Origin: Pseudomonas bijieensis
GTDB lineage: Bacteria > Pseudomonadota > Gammaproteobacteria > Pseudomonadales > Pseudomonadaceae
Reading direction: 5' to 3'
NCBI RefSeq assembly: GCF_013347965.1
Contig: NZ_CP048810.1
Coordinates: 3,347,501-3,411,500, forward strand
Length of the DNA: 64,000 nucleotides
The notes under the pieces are model-generated. The model did no database searches. It was not told the DNA's origin and saw only the letters and a program-made list of their open reading frames with translations. Below are positions 8,853 through 16,864 of the stretch, in pieces (position 1 is the first letter of the stretch; each line of letters starts with the position of its first letter). The position numbers and the translations under genes are program-made.

Positions 8853-9959
8853 ATGCTGCTTTCTCTCGAACCTCGCGGCCAGCAATCGCGCCTGATGCTC
8901 TGGTGCTCGCCGCTGCTGGCCGCCGTGTTGACTCTGGCCTGTGGCTCGCTGCTGTTTATCGCCCTGGGGCACGACCCGTTGCAAACCTTGTACACCTTGT
9001 TGATCGCGCCGATCAGCGACCTGTACGGCGTGTCCGAGTGGTTGGTCAAGACCCTGCCGATCCTGCTCTGTGCCCTCGGCCTGGCAGTGGCCTATCAGGC
9101 GCGAATCTGGAACATCGGCGCTGAAGGCCAACTGCTGTTGGGCGCCCTGGCCGGCAGCGCCTTGGCGGTGAACATCATCGGCATGCAAAGTCGCTGGGCA
9201 TTGGTGCTGATCCTGCTGACCGGCACCCTGGCCGGTGCGGCTTGGGCCGGACTGACGGCGTGGCTGCGCACGCGCTTCAATGCCAATGAAATTCTCACAA
9301 GCATCATGCTCAATTACATTGCGTTGAACCTGCTGCTGTTTTGCGTTCACGGGCCGTTGAAAGACCCGGCAGGGTTCAACTTTCCGGAGTCGGCGATGTT
9401 CGGCGAGGCCAGTCGCCTGCCGTTGTTGCTGGAGGATGGCCGGGTACATGCCGGGTTGTATTTCGCCCTGCTGGCGTTGGTGGCGGTGTGGGTATTGCTG
9501 CAGAAAAGCTTTGTCGGCTTTCAGATCAAGGTGCTGGGCCTCGACGCCCGCGCCGCCGGTTTCGCTGGTTTTCGCCAGAAGCCGCTGGTATGGCTGGCGC
9601 TGTTGATCAGCGGGGCCCTGGCCGGGCTGGCCGGTGTCTGCGAAGTGACCGGGCCGATCGGCCAACTGGTGCCGCAGGTGTCGCCGGGCTACGGCTATGC
9701 GGCAATTACCGTGGCGTTCCTGGGACGCCTCAACCCCATCGGTATTCTGTTTTCCAGCCTATTGATGGCGCTGTTGTACATCGGCGGCGAGAGCGCGCAG
9801 ATGTCGCTGAACCTTCCCCAAGCGATCACCCAACTGTTCCAGGGGATGATGCTGTTTTTCCTGTTGGCCTGCGACGTACTGATCCTGTACCGGCCACGCC
9901 TGAACCTGCGCTGGGCCCGGCGCACCCAGACCACCGCCGTACAGGCAGGAGCGCTGTGA
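8853..9959 (+). CDS. ABC importer permease 1, nucleoside/nucleobase type
   Basis: A 368-residue inner-membrane permease of the BPD_transp_2 family with about ten hydrophobic helices. Characteristic stretches are IWNIGAEGQLLLGA near residue 88, NANEILTSIMLNYIALNLL near 143, and VAFLGRLNPIGI near 288. The start at 8853 has GGAG (8843-8846) 6 nt upstream; an earlier in-frame ATG lies inside the ATPase gene. The stop overlaps the next start (TGATG), so the two permeases are translationally coupled. It forms the membrane channel with permease 2 and is driven by the upstream ATPase. Confidence 0.9.
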   Translation: MLLSLEPRGQQSRLMLWCSPLLAAVLTLACGSLLFIALGHDPLQTLYTLLIAPISDLYGVSEWLVKTLPILLCALGLAVAYQARIWNIGAEGQLLLGALAGSALAVNIIGMQSRWALVLILLTGTLAGAAWAGLTAWLRTRFNANEILTSIMLNYIALNLLLFCVHGPLKDPAGFNFPESAMFGEASRLPLLLEDGRVHAGLYFALLALVAVWVLLQKSFVGFQIKVLGLDARAAGFAGFRQKPLVWLALLISGALAGLAGVCEVTGPIGQLVPQVSPGYGYAAITVAFLGRLNPIGILFSSLLMALLYIGGESAQMSLNLPQAITQLFQGMMLFFLLACDVLILYRPRLNLRWARRTQTTAVQAGAL

Positions 9960-10885
9960 TGGATATTGACCTGTTGAGCAATATTTTCTACGCCATGGTC
10001 CGCTGCGGCACGCCGTTGCTGCTGGTGGCCCTGGGGGAATTGGTCTGCGAGAAAAGTGGCGTCCTCAATCTGGGCCAGGAAGGCATGATGCTGTTCGGCG
10101 CGGTGATCGGTTTCATCGTCGCGTTCAACAGCGGCAACCTGTGGCTCGGCGTACTGCTGGCGATGGCCGCCGGGATGCTGTTGTCGGCGCTGTTCGCCAT
10201 GGTGGCGCTGGTGTTCAACGCCAATCAGGTGGCCACCGGGTTGGCGCTGACGATTTTCGGCGTGGGCCTGTCGAGTTTTGTCGGGGCGGCCTGGGTCGGC
10301 AAACCGCTGGCGGGCTTCGAGCCGCTGGCCATTCCCTACCTGAGTGACATCCCATTGATCGGGCGGATGCTGTTTGCCCAGGACCTGCTGGTTTACCTGT
10401 CCTTCGCGCTGTTTGCCCTGGTGGCCTGGGTGATCGTGAAAAGTCGCGCTGGGTTGATCATCCAGGCCGTCGGCGAGAATCCCGATGCCGCCAGCGCCAT
10501 GGGCCTGCCAGTGTTGCGGGTGCGAACCCTGGCGGTGCTGTTCGGCGGCGCCATGGCCGGGTTGGCCGGCGCCTACCTGTCGCTGGCCTACACGCCGATG
10601 TGGGCCGAGAACATGAGCGCCGGACGCGGCTGGATCGCCCTGGCGCTGGTGGTGTTCGCCAGTTGGCGAGTGTGGCGCCTGCTGCTGGGCGCCTACCTGT
10701 TCGGCCTCGCCAGCATCCTGCACCTGGTGGCCCAGGGGTTGGGGCTGGCGATTCCATCGAGTCTGCTGGCGATGCTGCCGTACGCCGCGACCATCGTGGT
10801 GCTGGTGCTGCTGTCGCGGGATGCCGTGCGCACCCGGCTGTATGCGCCGGTGTCGCTGGGGCAGCCTTGGCAGGCAGGGCATTGA
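9959..10885 (+). CDS. ABC importer permease 2, nucleoside/nucleobase type
   Basis: A 308-residue permease of the same superfamily, with about eight or nine hydrophobic helices. It shows the paired family marks EKSGVLNLGQEGMMLFGA near residue 25 and VFNANQVATGLALTIFG near 84. It starts inside the stop of permease 1 and completes the ATPase-permease-permease operon. No substrate-binding protein follows directly. The likely partner is the BMP-family protein at 15650, nearly 5 kb away. Confidence 0.9.
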   Translation: MDIDLLSNIFYAMVRCGTPLLLVALGELVCEKSGVLNLGQEGMMLFGAVIGFIVAFNSGNLWLGVLLAMAAGMLLSALFAMVALVFNANQVATGLALTIFGVGLSSFVGAAWVGKPLAGFEPLAIPYLSDIPLIGRMLFAQDLLVYLSFALFALVAWVIVKSRAGLIIQAVGENPDAASAMGLPVLRVRTLAVLFGGAMAGLAGAYLSLAYTPMWAENMSAGRGWIALALVVFASWRVWRLLLGAYLFGLASILHLVAQGLGLAIPSSLLAMLPYAATIVVLVLLSRDAVRTRLYAPVSLGQPWQAGH

Positions 10886-10903
10886 GGTAGACCGCGGCGA
10901 GCC

Positions 10904-10989
10904 TATCGCGAGCAGGCTCGCTCCCACACTTGACCAGAGGCTCAGGTTCGACTCAGGTCCCCCTGTGGAAGCGAGCTTGCTCGTGATGA
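10904..10989. repeat. REP pair overlapping the end of the neighbouring membrane-protein gene
   Basis: TATCGCGAGCAGGCTCGCTCCCACA (10904-10928) faces a second, diverged copy CTGTGGAAGCGAGCTTGCTCGTGATG (10963-10988). Together they form a REPIN-like inverted pair between convergent genes. The right-hand copy is translated as the C-terminal tail of the minus-strand gene that ends at 10942. Confidence 0.8.
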
Positions 10990-11382
10990 GTCCCGAACAG
11001 GCAATACCTGAACCAAACCCCACGCCAACTCGAGAAACAGGAAAACCCACAACACCGCATTGGCCCCATGAAGCAATGCATACAGCATCCAGGTCGAAAA
11101 CAAAAACCGCCCCGCCGCGTCATAGCGCCCATACAGCGGCTGCGGATCCCGAATCCGCAGCACCGACCACACGCAGACTATCGAGCCCAGCAAATTCACC
11201 ATCAGCAGATGCGCCGGCGCAAACGGCGGCAATTCTCCAGGCAGGTCAAGCAGCTGAGTCAGGCTCATCAACACACCATGCAACGCCGCAAAGCTCCACG
11301 GCGTCGCCAGCACGGCCGACACGATAAGGTCGTACCAGGCGCTGCCGCGCACCACCCGGCGATATTGCATCGAAGTCCACAT
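10942..11382 (-). CDS. Small integral membrane protein of unknown function
   Basis: This 146-residue protein has four likely membrane helices (about 16-40, 58-78, 94-112, 113-128) and no motif I recognise. The start at 11382 is supported by GGAG 8 nt upstream. The last 17 residues (containing SSRASSLPQG) are encoded by a REP element, so the original C-terminus was probably shorter and has been extended. It is divergent from a MerR-family regulator over an 83-bp gap with a MerR-type dyad, so it may be that regulator's target. Confidence 0.65.
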   Translation of the reverse strand: MWTSMQYRRVVRGSAWYDLIVSAVLATPWSFAALHGVLMSLTQLLDLPGELPPFAPAHLLMVNLLGSIVCVWSVLRIRDPQPLYGRYDAAGRFLFSTWMLYALLHGANAVLWVFLFLELAWGLVQVLPVRDSSRASSLPQGDLSRT

Positions 11383-11424
11383 ACACTTTGCTCCAGATAA
11401 TTGGGGGGAGCGAAGAGGCTAAAG

Positions 11425-11447
11425 CCTGGGGTATGCTCCAAGGTCAA
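11425..11447. promoter_or_regulatory. MerR-type operator/promoter between divergent genes
   Basis: The minus strand carries TTGACC (11447-11442) followed by an imperfect dyad CCTTGG...CCAGG (11443-11425) where a -35/-10 spacer would be. This is the usual position for a MerR-family activator to act on an over-long spacer. It would drive the membrane-protein gene on the minus strand. The -10 is not clear, so the call is tentative. Confidence 0.4.
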
Positions 11448-11465
11448 GTCCTCTGGAGCTCCACA

Positions 11466-11816
11466 ATGCGCATCGGTGAATTAGCCCAGGCCTGCGCCGT
11501 CAGTCGAGACACCCTGCGCTTCTACGAACAGCGCGGCCTGATCGCGGCGCAGCGTAGCGCCAACGGCTATCGCCACTACCCCGCCGATATGGTGCAACTG
11601 GTGCTCTACATCAAGACGGCCCAGCGCCTGGGCTTTACCCTGAGCGAAATCGGCGCCAGCGTCGCCGCCCTGTGGCAGGCGCAGGACCCTGACTGCGCCG
11701 TGACGCAACTGCTGCAAGACAAGCTGAACCTGATCGAAACCCGCATCACCGAACTCGACGCGTTGCGTCACGAGCTGAAACAACGGCTCGGGCAACGTTG
11801 TCCATTAAATCCGTGA
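11466..11816 (+). CDS. MerR-family transcriptional regulator
   Basis: A 116-residue MerR-family regulator. The N-terminal HTH is clear (MRIGELAQACAVSRDTLRFYEQRGLI, then NGYRHYP). A dimerisation coiled coil follows (about 78-112). Only two cysteines beyond the HTH are visible, at separate places (PDCAV and QRCPL), spaced unlike CueR or SoxR. No metal or redox sensor is therefore evident. The start at 11466 is chosen because translation of the preceding in-frame stretch would run through the operator. It is followed 23 bp later by an SDR gene, probably in the same transcript. Confidence 0.85.
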   Translation: MRIGELAQACAVSRDTLRFYEQRGLIAAQRSANGYRHYPADMVQLVLYIKTAQRLGFTLSEIGASVAALWQAQDPDCAVTQLLQDKLNLIETRITELDALRHELKQRLGQRCPLNP

Positions 11817-11839
11817 CCTTTTCACTCAAGGATGCCTTC

Positions 11840-12526
11840 ATGAATTCGGCAAGAAACGCATTGATCATCGGCGCCTCCCGGGGCCTGGGCCTCGGCCTGG
11901 TGAAGACACTGCTCAGCGACGGCTGGAACGTGACCGCCACCGTGCGCAACCCGCAGAACGCAGAAACGTTGAAGGCACTGGGCCCGGTGCGGATCGAAAA
12001 ACTCGACATGGACGACCAGCAAGCCGTCATCGCCCTGAGCCAGCAGCTCAAGGGTGAAACCTTCGACCTGCTGTTCGTCAACGCTGGTGTCAAAGGCCCG
12101 GACAACCAAAGCCCGGGCGGCGCGACGCTGGCCGAAGTCGGTCAGTTGTTCTTCACCAACGCCGTGGCTCCGATCAACCTGGCCCAGCGTTTCATCGGCC
12201 AGATCCGCGACGGCAGCGGCGTGCTGGCGTTCATGAGTTCGGTGCTGGGCAGCGTGACCATGCCCGACGCGCCGGAACTGGCGCTGTACAAGGCCAGCAA
12301 GGCGGCGCTCAATTCCATGACCAACAGCTTTGTCAGCCAACTGGGCGATCAGGCATTGACCGTGCTGTCGCTGCATCCGGGCTGGGTGAAAACCGACATG
12401 GGCGGTGAAGGCGCGGATATCGATGTCGAGACCAGCACCCGCGGGTTGATCGATCAAGTCAACGCCTTCGCCGGCAAGGGCGGGCATCACTTCGTCAACT
12501 ACAGGGGCGAAACGATTCCCTGGTAA
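11840..12526 (+). CDS. Short-chain dehydrogenase/reductase (SDR)
   Basis: A 228-residue NAD(P)-dependent SDR related to the CsgA/sniffer-type carbonyl reductases. It has the Rossmann motif GASRGLGLGL near residues 10-19, NAG (in FVNAGVKG) near 80, catalytic serine in FMSSVLGS, and the YxxxK pair in LYKASKAALN. The C-terminal LHPGWVKTDMGG is typical. AAGGA lies upstream of the start. It follows a MerR regulator, so it may respond to a reactive carbonyl or similar stress. The substrate is unknown. Confidence 0.85.
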   Translation: MNSARNALIIGASRGLGLGLVKTLLSDGWNVTATVRNPQNAETLKALGPVRIEKLDMDDQQAVIALSQQLKGETFDLLFVNAGVKGPDNQSPGGATLAEVGQLFFTNAVAPINLAQRFIGQIRDGSGVLAFMSSVLGSVTMPDAPELALYKASKAALNSMTNSFVSQLGDQALTVLSLHPGWVKTDMGGEGADIDVETSTRGLIDQVNAFAGKGGHHFVNYRGETIPW

Positions 12527-12540
12527 CCCAGCCTTCCCCT

Positions 12541-12630
12541 TGTGGGAGCGAGCCTGCTCGCGATTGCGGTCTAACATTCACCATGACGTTGACTGACACA
12601 CCGCTATCGCGAGCAGGCTCGCTCCCACAT
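12541..12630. repeat. REPIN (inverted REP pair), class A
   Basis: TGTGGGAGCGAGCCTGCTCG at the left and its inverted copy CGAGCAGGCTCGCTCCCACA at the right flank a short unique core. It lies between the SDR and 8-oxoguanine deaminase genes. The same class recurs at 16743, 18884 and 50768. Confidence 0.9.
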
Positions 12631-12771
12631 TGAGCCTCAGCGAACCCTGGAAATGTGCCAGGCAACCTGAGTAAACTCCGCACCTCGCCCCCCAACGGGC
12701 GACCCTGGATCAGCAGACAGGGCATCACTGAGCTGGCTAACCTGAACCCACTTTCAGAGGAGCCGGCCACC

Positions 12772-14130
12772 ATGCCTGCGACCCGTACCTGGTTAAAAAA
12801 CCCCCTCGCCATTTTCACCGCCAACGACCTCGACGCCCGTGGCGGTCTCGTCCTGCAGGACGGTGTGATCGTCGAGCTGCTGAGCGCCGGCCAGCAACCC
12901 GCCCAGCCTTGCGACAACATCTTCGACGCGCGCGAACATGTGATCCTGCCGGGGTTGATCAACACCCATCATCACTTCTACCAGACCCTGACGCGTGCCT
13001 GGGCACCGGTGGTGAACCAACCGTTGTTTCCTTGGCTGAAGACCCTCTACCCGGTGTGGGCGCGGCTGACCCCGGAAAAGTTGGCCCTGGCGACCAAAGT
13101 CGCCTTGGCCGAATTGCTGCTGTCGGGCTGCACCACCGCAGCCGATCATCACTATCTGTTTCCCGAAGGCCTGGAAAATGCCATCGACGTACAGGTGCAA
13201 AGTGTTCGTGAGCTGGGGATGCGCGCGATGCTGACCCGCGGTTCCATGAGCCTCGGCAAGGACGACGGTGGCTTGCCGCCACAGCAGACCGTGCAGCAGG
13301 GCCAGGTGATTCTCGACGATAGCCAGCGGTTGATCGGCCAATACCACGAGCGCGGCGACGGCGCCCGGATCCAGATTGCCCTGGCGCCCTGCTCACCGTT
13401 TTCGGTCACCCCCGAGATCATGCGCGCCAGCGCCGAGCTGGCGGAAAAACTCGACGTACGCCTGCACACGCACCTGGCCGAAACCCTTGATGAAGAAGAC
13501 TTCTGCCTGCAACGTTTTGGCCTGCGCACGGTGGAATATCTGGACAGCGTCGGCTGGCTCGGCCCGCGCACTTGGCTGGCTCATGGCATCCATTTCAACC
13601 CGGATGAAATCACCCGTCTCGGTGCCGCAGGCACCGGCATCTGTCATTGCCCGAGCTCCAACATGCGCCTGGCCTCGGGCATTTGCCCGACCCTGGAACT
13701 GAGCACTGCCGGGGCTCCCGTGGGCCTGGGCGTTGACGGTTCTGCGTCCAACGATGCCTCGAACATGATCCTCGAAACCCGCCAGGCGCTGTACATCCAG
13801 CGCCTGCGCTATGGCGCGCAAGCGATCACCCCGGAGCGCGTATTAGGCTGGGCGACCCGGGGCTCGGCGCAACTGCTCGGGCGCAGCGATATTGGTGAAC
13901 TGGCGGTGGGCAAGCAGGCAGACCTGGCGCTGTTCAAGCTCGATGAGCTGCGTTTCTCCGGCAGTCACGACCCGATTTCAGCCCTGCTGCTGTGCGGGGC
14001 GGACCGGGCGGATCGGGTGATGGTCGGCGGACAATGGCGGGTGATCGACGGGCAGGTCGAGGGCTTGGACTTGAAGGGCTTGATTGCCGATCACAGCCAG
14101 GCGGCGCGGGAGTTGATTGCCGGCGCCTGA
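12772..14130 (+). CDS. 8-oxoguanine deaminase
   Basis: A 452-residue amidohydrolase-superfamily zinc enzyme related to guanine deaminase and TrzN-type hydrolases. Metal ligands are visible in NTHHHF (His66/His68), LHTHLAET, LAHGIHF and GVDGSASND. The closest studied relative in P. aeruginosa (PA0142) deaminates 8-oxoguanine to uric acid, and this gene occupies the corresponding neighbourhood. Start 12772 is supported by GAGGAG 9 nt upstream; the open frame extends further but has no ribosome site there. It works alongside the nearby adenine deaminase and importer in purine salvage or detoxification of oxidised bases. Confidence 0.85.
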   Translation: MPATRTWLKNPLAIFTANDLDARGGLVLQDGVIVELLSAGQQPAQPCDNIFDAREHVILPGLINTHHHFYQTLTRAWAPVVNQPLFPWLKTLYPVWARLTPEKLALATKVALAELLLSGCTTAADHHYLFPEGLENAIDVQVQSVRELGMRAMLTRGSMSLGKDDGGLPPQQTVQQGQVILDDSQRLIGQYHERGDGARIQIALAPCSPFSVTPEIMRASAELAEKLDVRLHTHLAETLDEEDFCLQRFGLRTVEYLDSVGWLGPRTWLAHGIHFNPDEITRLGAAGTGICHCPSSNMRLASGICPTLELSTAGAPVGLGVDGSASNDASNMILETRQALYIQRLRYGAQAITPERVLGWATRGSAQLLGRSDIGELAVGKQADLALFKLDELRFSGSHDPISALLLCGADRADRVMVGGQWRVIDGQVEGLDLKGLIADHSQAARELIAGA

Positions 14131-14138
14131 CCGGACGC

Positions 14139-14231
14139 CATCGCGGGCAAGCCTTGCTCCCACAGGCTCGCGGCGAGGCTGCCTGCATAAACACCCACCC
14201 TTCACTGTGGGAGCAAGGGTTGCCCGCGATG
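14139..14231. repeat. REPIN, class B
   Basis: TCGCGGGCAAGCCTTGCTCC at the left is mirrored by GGAGCAAGGGTTGCCCGCGA at the right. This second REP class (GGCAAGCCTTGC rather than GCAGGCTCGC) lies between two convergent genes and may help end both transcripts. Confidence 0.9.
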
Positions 14232-14236
14232 CTCTT

Positions 14237-15328
14237 CTAGAGGCCTAACAGCGACAACATGATAAACGTCGCGAACAACACAAAGTGGGTCATGCCTTCG
14301 ATGGCATTGGTTTCACCATCATTGAGGTTGATGGCGCTGACGATCAGGGTGATGAAGATCATCACCGTCTGTACCGGGGTCATTGCCATCTGGAACGGTT
14401 GGCCGGTATAGAGCGCCATGGCCTCCATCACCGGCACCGTGAGGATAACGGTCGATAGCGAAGCACCCAGCGCGATGTTCACCACCGATTGCATGCGATT
14501 CGCCAGGGCGGCGCGCAGGGCGGTGAGGATTTCCGGTGCCGCGGAGATGGCCGCCACCAGAATCGCAGTGACCACCGGCGGCGCACCCGAACCCTCCAAG
14601 CCCAGGTCGATGGCCTTGGACATGACTTCGGCCAGCGCGCCGATCACCACCACGCCAAACACCAGCGCACTGATGGAGAATGTCAGGCTGATGGGTTTCG
14701 GCTCGTTTTCCACCGGTTCTTTCTTGCGGCGTTTTTCCGGGTAGCTGTAGCTGAAAAAGTAACTGTGGGGCCCGACCTGCATGCGCAGGAACAGGGTGTA
14801 CAACACGATCATCGCGCCGATGGTAAATGCCGAATACATTTTCCAGCTCTCGCGGGGAATGAACTCCGGCACCACCATCGATACGCCCATGGCGGTGAGG
14901 ATCATCACGCTGTAGGTGCGCGCCGAATCGTCGTTGTAAGCCTGCTCGCCATGCTTGATCCCGCCCATCAGCGCCGCGAGCCCGAGAATCCCGTTGATGT
15001 CGAGCATCACCGCCGAGTAGATCGTGTCCCGCACCAGGGTCGGCGACGCTTCGTTGCTCATCATGATCGCCAGGATCACTACTTCGACCAGCACCGCCGA
15101 CAAGGTCAGGATCATGGTGCCGTAGGGATCACCGACTTTTTCCGCGAGCAGTTCGGCGTGATGGGCCACGCGCATGGAAGCCGCGACGATAAAACCGATC
15201 AGGACCAAACCGCCAAGCAACGCCACGATCTGCCCGCTGCCCAACAGCCAGTGCTCCAGCGGATAGGCAACAAGCGCGGCGATCAGCGCCAGCAACAGCA
15301 GTTTTTCTTGCTTGATCAAAGTGAGCAT
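14237..15328 (-). CDS. chaA: ChaA-type calcium (sodium/potassium)/proton antiporter
   Basis: A 363-residue inner-membrane cation/proton exchanger of the CaCA superfamily with about eleven helices in two inverted repeats. The acidic alpha-repeat motifs are visible: HHAELLAEKVGDPYGTMILTLSAVLVEV in the first half and AAISAAPEILTALRAAL in the second. A basic cytoplasmic loop (PEKRRKKEP) lies near residue 194. E. coli ChaA moves Ca2+, Na+ and K+ against protons. It has no functional tie to the flanking purine genes and appears to be a single-gene unit bounded by REP elements. Confidence 0.88.
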   Translation of the reverse strand: MLTLIKQEKLLLLALIAALVAYPLEHWLLGSGQIVALLGGLVLIGFIVAASMRVAHHAELLAEKVGDPYGTMILTLSAVLVEVVILAIMMSNEASPTLVRDTIYSAVMLDINGILGLAALMGGIKHGEQAYNDDSARTYSVMILTAMGVSMVVPEFIPRESWKMYSAFTIGAMIVLYTLFLRMQVGPHSYFFSYSYPEKRRKKEPVENEPKPISLTFSISALVFGVVVIGALAEVMSKAIDLGLEGSGAPPVVTAILVAAISAAPEILTALRAALANRMQSVVNIALGASLSTVILTVPVMEAMALYTGQPFQMAMTPVQTVMIFITLIVSAINLNDGETNAIEGMTHFVLFATFIMLSLLGL

Positions 15329-15460
15329 CGCGGGCCTATCACCGTGGGCGGGGTCATGAGCTACTGACTATGGGGGGGGACGCGAACGTTTCGTTCGGTG
15401 TGATGCACCAGGGGGTGGCAAGCGGAAAGCAGGCGCACCTTAATCGTTCTCAGCGGCCTC

Positions 15461-15540
15461 GTCGCGGGCAAGCCTTGCTCCCACAAGTGCAAGGCCAAAC
15501 CCACTCAGTATCTGTGGGAGCAAGGCTTGCCCGCGATGGC
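15461..15540. repeat. REPIN, class B
   Basis: GTCGCGGGCAAGCCTTGCTC is mirrored by GAGCAAGGCTTGCCCGCGAT across a short core. It lies in the 321-bp gap between chaA and the BMP gene, whose two genes are divergent. The remaining DNA of that gap holds the BMP promoter region and nothing else I can identify. Confidence 0.9.
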
Positions 15541-15564
15541 GGCATCAGGACATCGAGCATTTGT

Positions 15565-15578
15565 TGTCCTATTGGTCA
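15565..15578. promoter_or_regulatory. Possible weak RutR-like half-palindrome before the BMP gene
   Basis: TGTCC-TATT-GGTCA resembles TGACC-N4-GGTCA with one mismatch, about 55 bp before the BMP start. If real, it would put the binding protein under the same regulator as the permease operon. Short motifs like this arise by chance, so the call is weak. Confidence 0.25.
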
Positions 15579-15649
15579 GCATTTTGCATTGAAGCCGTAC
15601 AGCCAACCTCACAACAACACGGAGTTCGAGTTCATGCACAAACGCCCCC

Positions 15650-16717
15650 TTGAATAAGTTGCTTTGCGCCGTCGTCGCAGCCGTCGGCCTGGGTGCCGGC
15701 CTGAATGCCAGTGCCGCCGATCCGCTGAAGGTCGGCTTCGTCTACATCGGCCCGATCGGCGACCACGGCTGGACCTATCAGCATGAACAAGGGCGCAAGG
15801 AGCTGGCGGCGAAGTTCGGCGAGCAGATCACCACCAACTACGTGGAAAACGTACCGGAAGGCGCCGACGCCGAACGGGTGATCCGCAACATGGCCAAGGA
15901 CAACTACGACCTGATCTTCACCACCTCCTTCGGCTACATGAACCCGACGCTGAAAGTCGCCAAGCAATTTCCCAAGGTGATCTTCGAACACGCCACCGGC
16001 TACAAGCAGGACAAGAACCTGGGCACCTACCTGGCTCGCACCTACGAGGGCCGCTACGTCGGCGGCTTCCTCGCGGCCAAGATGACCAAGACCAAGAAGA
16101 TCGGCTACGTTGCCTCCTTTCCGATCCCGGAAGTCATCCGCGACATCAACGCCATCCAACTGGCCCTGAACAAATACAACCCCGGCAGCGAGATCAAAGT
16201 GGTGTGGGTCAATTCCTGGTTCGACCCGGGCAAGGAAGCCGATGCCGCCAACGCGCTGATCGACCAGGGCGTGGACGTGGTGTTCCAGCACACCGACAGC
16301 CCGGCACCAATCCAGGCCGCCGAGCGTCGCGGCGTCTATGCGGTGGGCTACGCTTCGGACATGGCTCACTTCGGTCCCAAGGCGGTGCTGACCTCCATCG
16401 TCAATGACTGGGGCCCGCATTACATCCAGGCGACCCAGAGCGTGATCGACCACAGTTGGAAATCCCAGGACTACTGGGGCGGCCTGAAGGAAGGCACCGT
16501 AAAACTGCCGATCAGCGACCTGGTGCCGGCGGCGGTCAAGGGCGAGGCCGAGCAGATCATCGCCGACATCGAGAGCGGCGTGTTCCACCCGTTCACCGGC
16601 CCGATCAAGGATCAGGCCGGCGTCGAGAAAATCCCGGCGGGCGTGAGCGCCACCAATGCGGAACTGGCGTCGATGAATTACTACGTCGAAGGTATGAAGG
16701 CTGAGATTCCGAAGTAA
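15650..16717 (+). CDS. BMP-family ABC substrate-binding protein, probable 5' frameshift
   Basis: A periplasmic binding protein of the Bmp/PnrA family that captures nucleosides or purine bases for an ABC importer. The mature part starts at ADPLKVGFVYIGPIGDHGW and contains GYASDMAHFGP and SIVNDWGPHYI, with a classic signal peptide ending in NASAA. The well-placed start is ATG 15634 with GGAG 9 nt upstream, but that frame (MHKRPLE) stops at 15657. The main frame is open only from TTG 15650. Removing one C from the run at 15645-15649 would restore MHKRPLNKLLC in a single frame. Either a real or sequencing indel, or TTG re-initiation, is needed. The permease operon lies at 7288-10885. Confidence 0.8.
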   Translation: MNKLLCAVVAAVGLGAGLNASAADPLKVGFVYIGPIGDHGWTYQHEQGRKELAAKFGEQITTNYVENVPEGADAERVIRNMAKDNYDLIFTTSFGYMNPTLKVAKQFPKVIFEHATGYKQDKNLGTYLARTYEGRYVGGFLAAKMTKTKKIGYVASFPIPEVIRDINAIQLALNKYNPGSEIKVVWVNSWFDPGKEADAANALIDQGVDVVFQHTDSPAPIQAAERRGVYAVGYASDMAHFGPKAVLTSIVNDWGPHYIQATQSVIDHSWKSQDYWGGLKEGTVKLPISDLVPAAVKGEAEQIIADIESGVFHPFTGPIKDQAGVEKIPAGVSATNAELASMNYYVEGMKAEIPK

Positions 16718-16742
16718 TCCCGGCCTCAACACATGATCCCAA

Positions 16743-16832
16743 TGTGGGAGCGAGCCTGCTCGCGATAGCGGACCGACATTCAACAGGCATGTCGACTGAC
16801 AGATCGCTATCGCGAGCAGGCTCGCTCCCACA
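16743..16832. repeat. REPIN, class A
   Basis: TGTGGGAGCGAGCCTGCTCG at the left and CGAGCAGGCTCGCTCCCACA at the right, with a core nearly identical in layout to the element at 12541. It lies between the BMP gene and the oxygenase gene. Confidence 0.9.
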
Positions 16833-16864
16833 GGGGATCTTCATTCTTAAGTCAGGAAAGCCGC

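Noticed and set aside
11388..11465. An earlier start for the MerR gene
   Set aside because: The added residues would be coded by the operator region; the family-typical start MRIGELA is at 11466.
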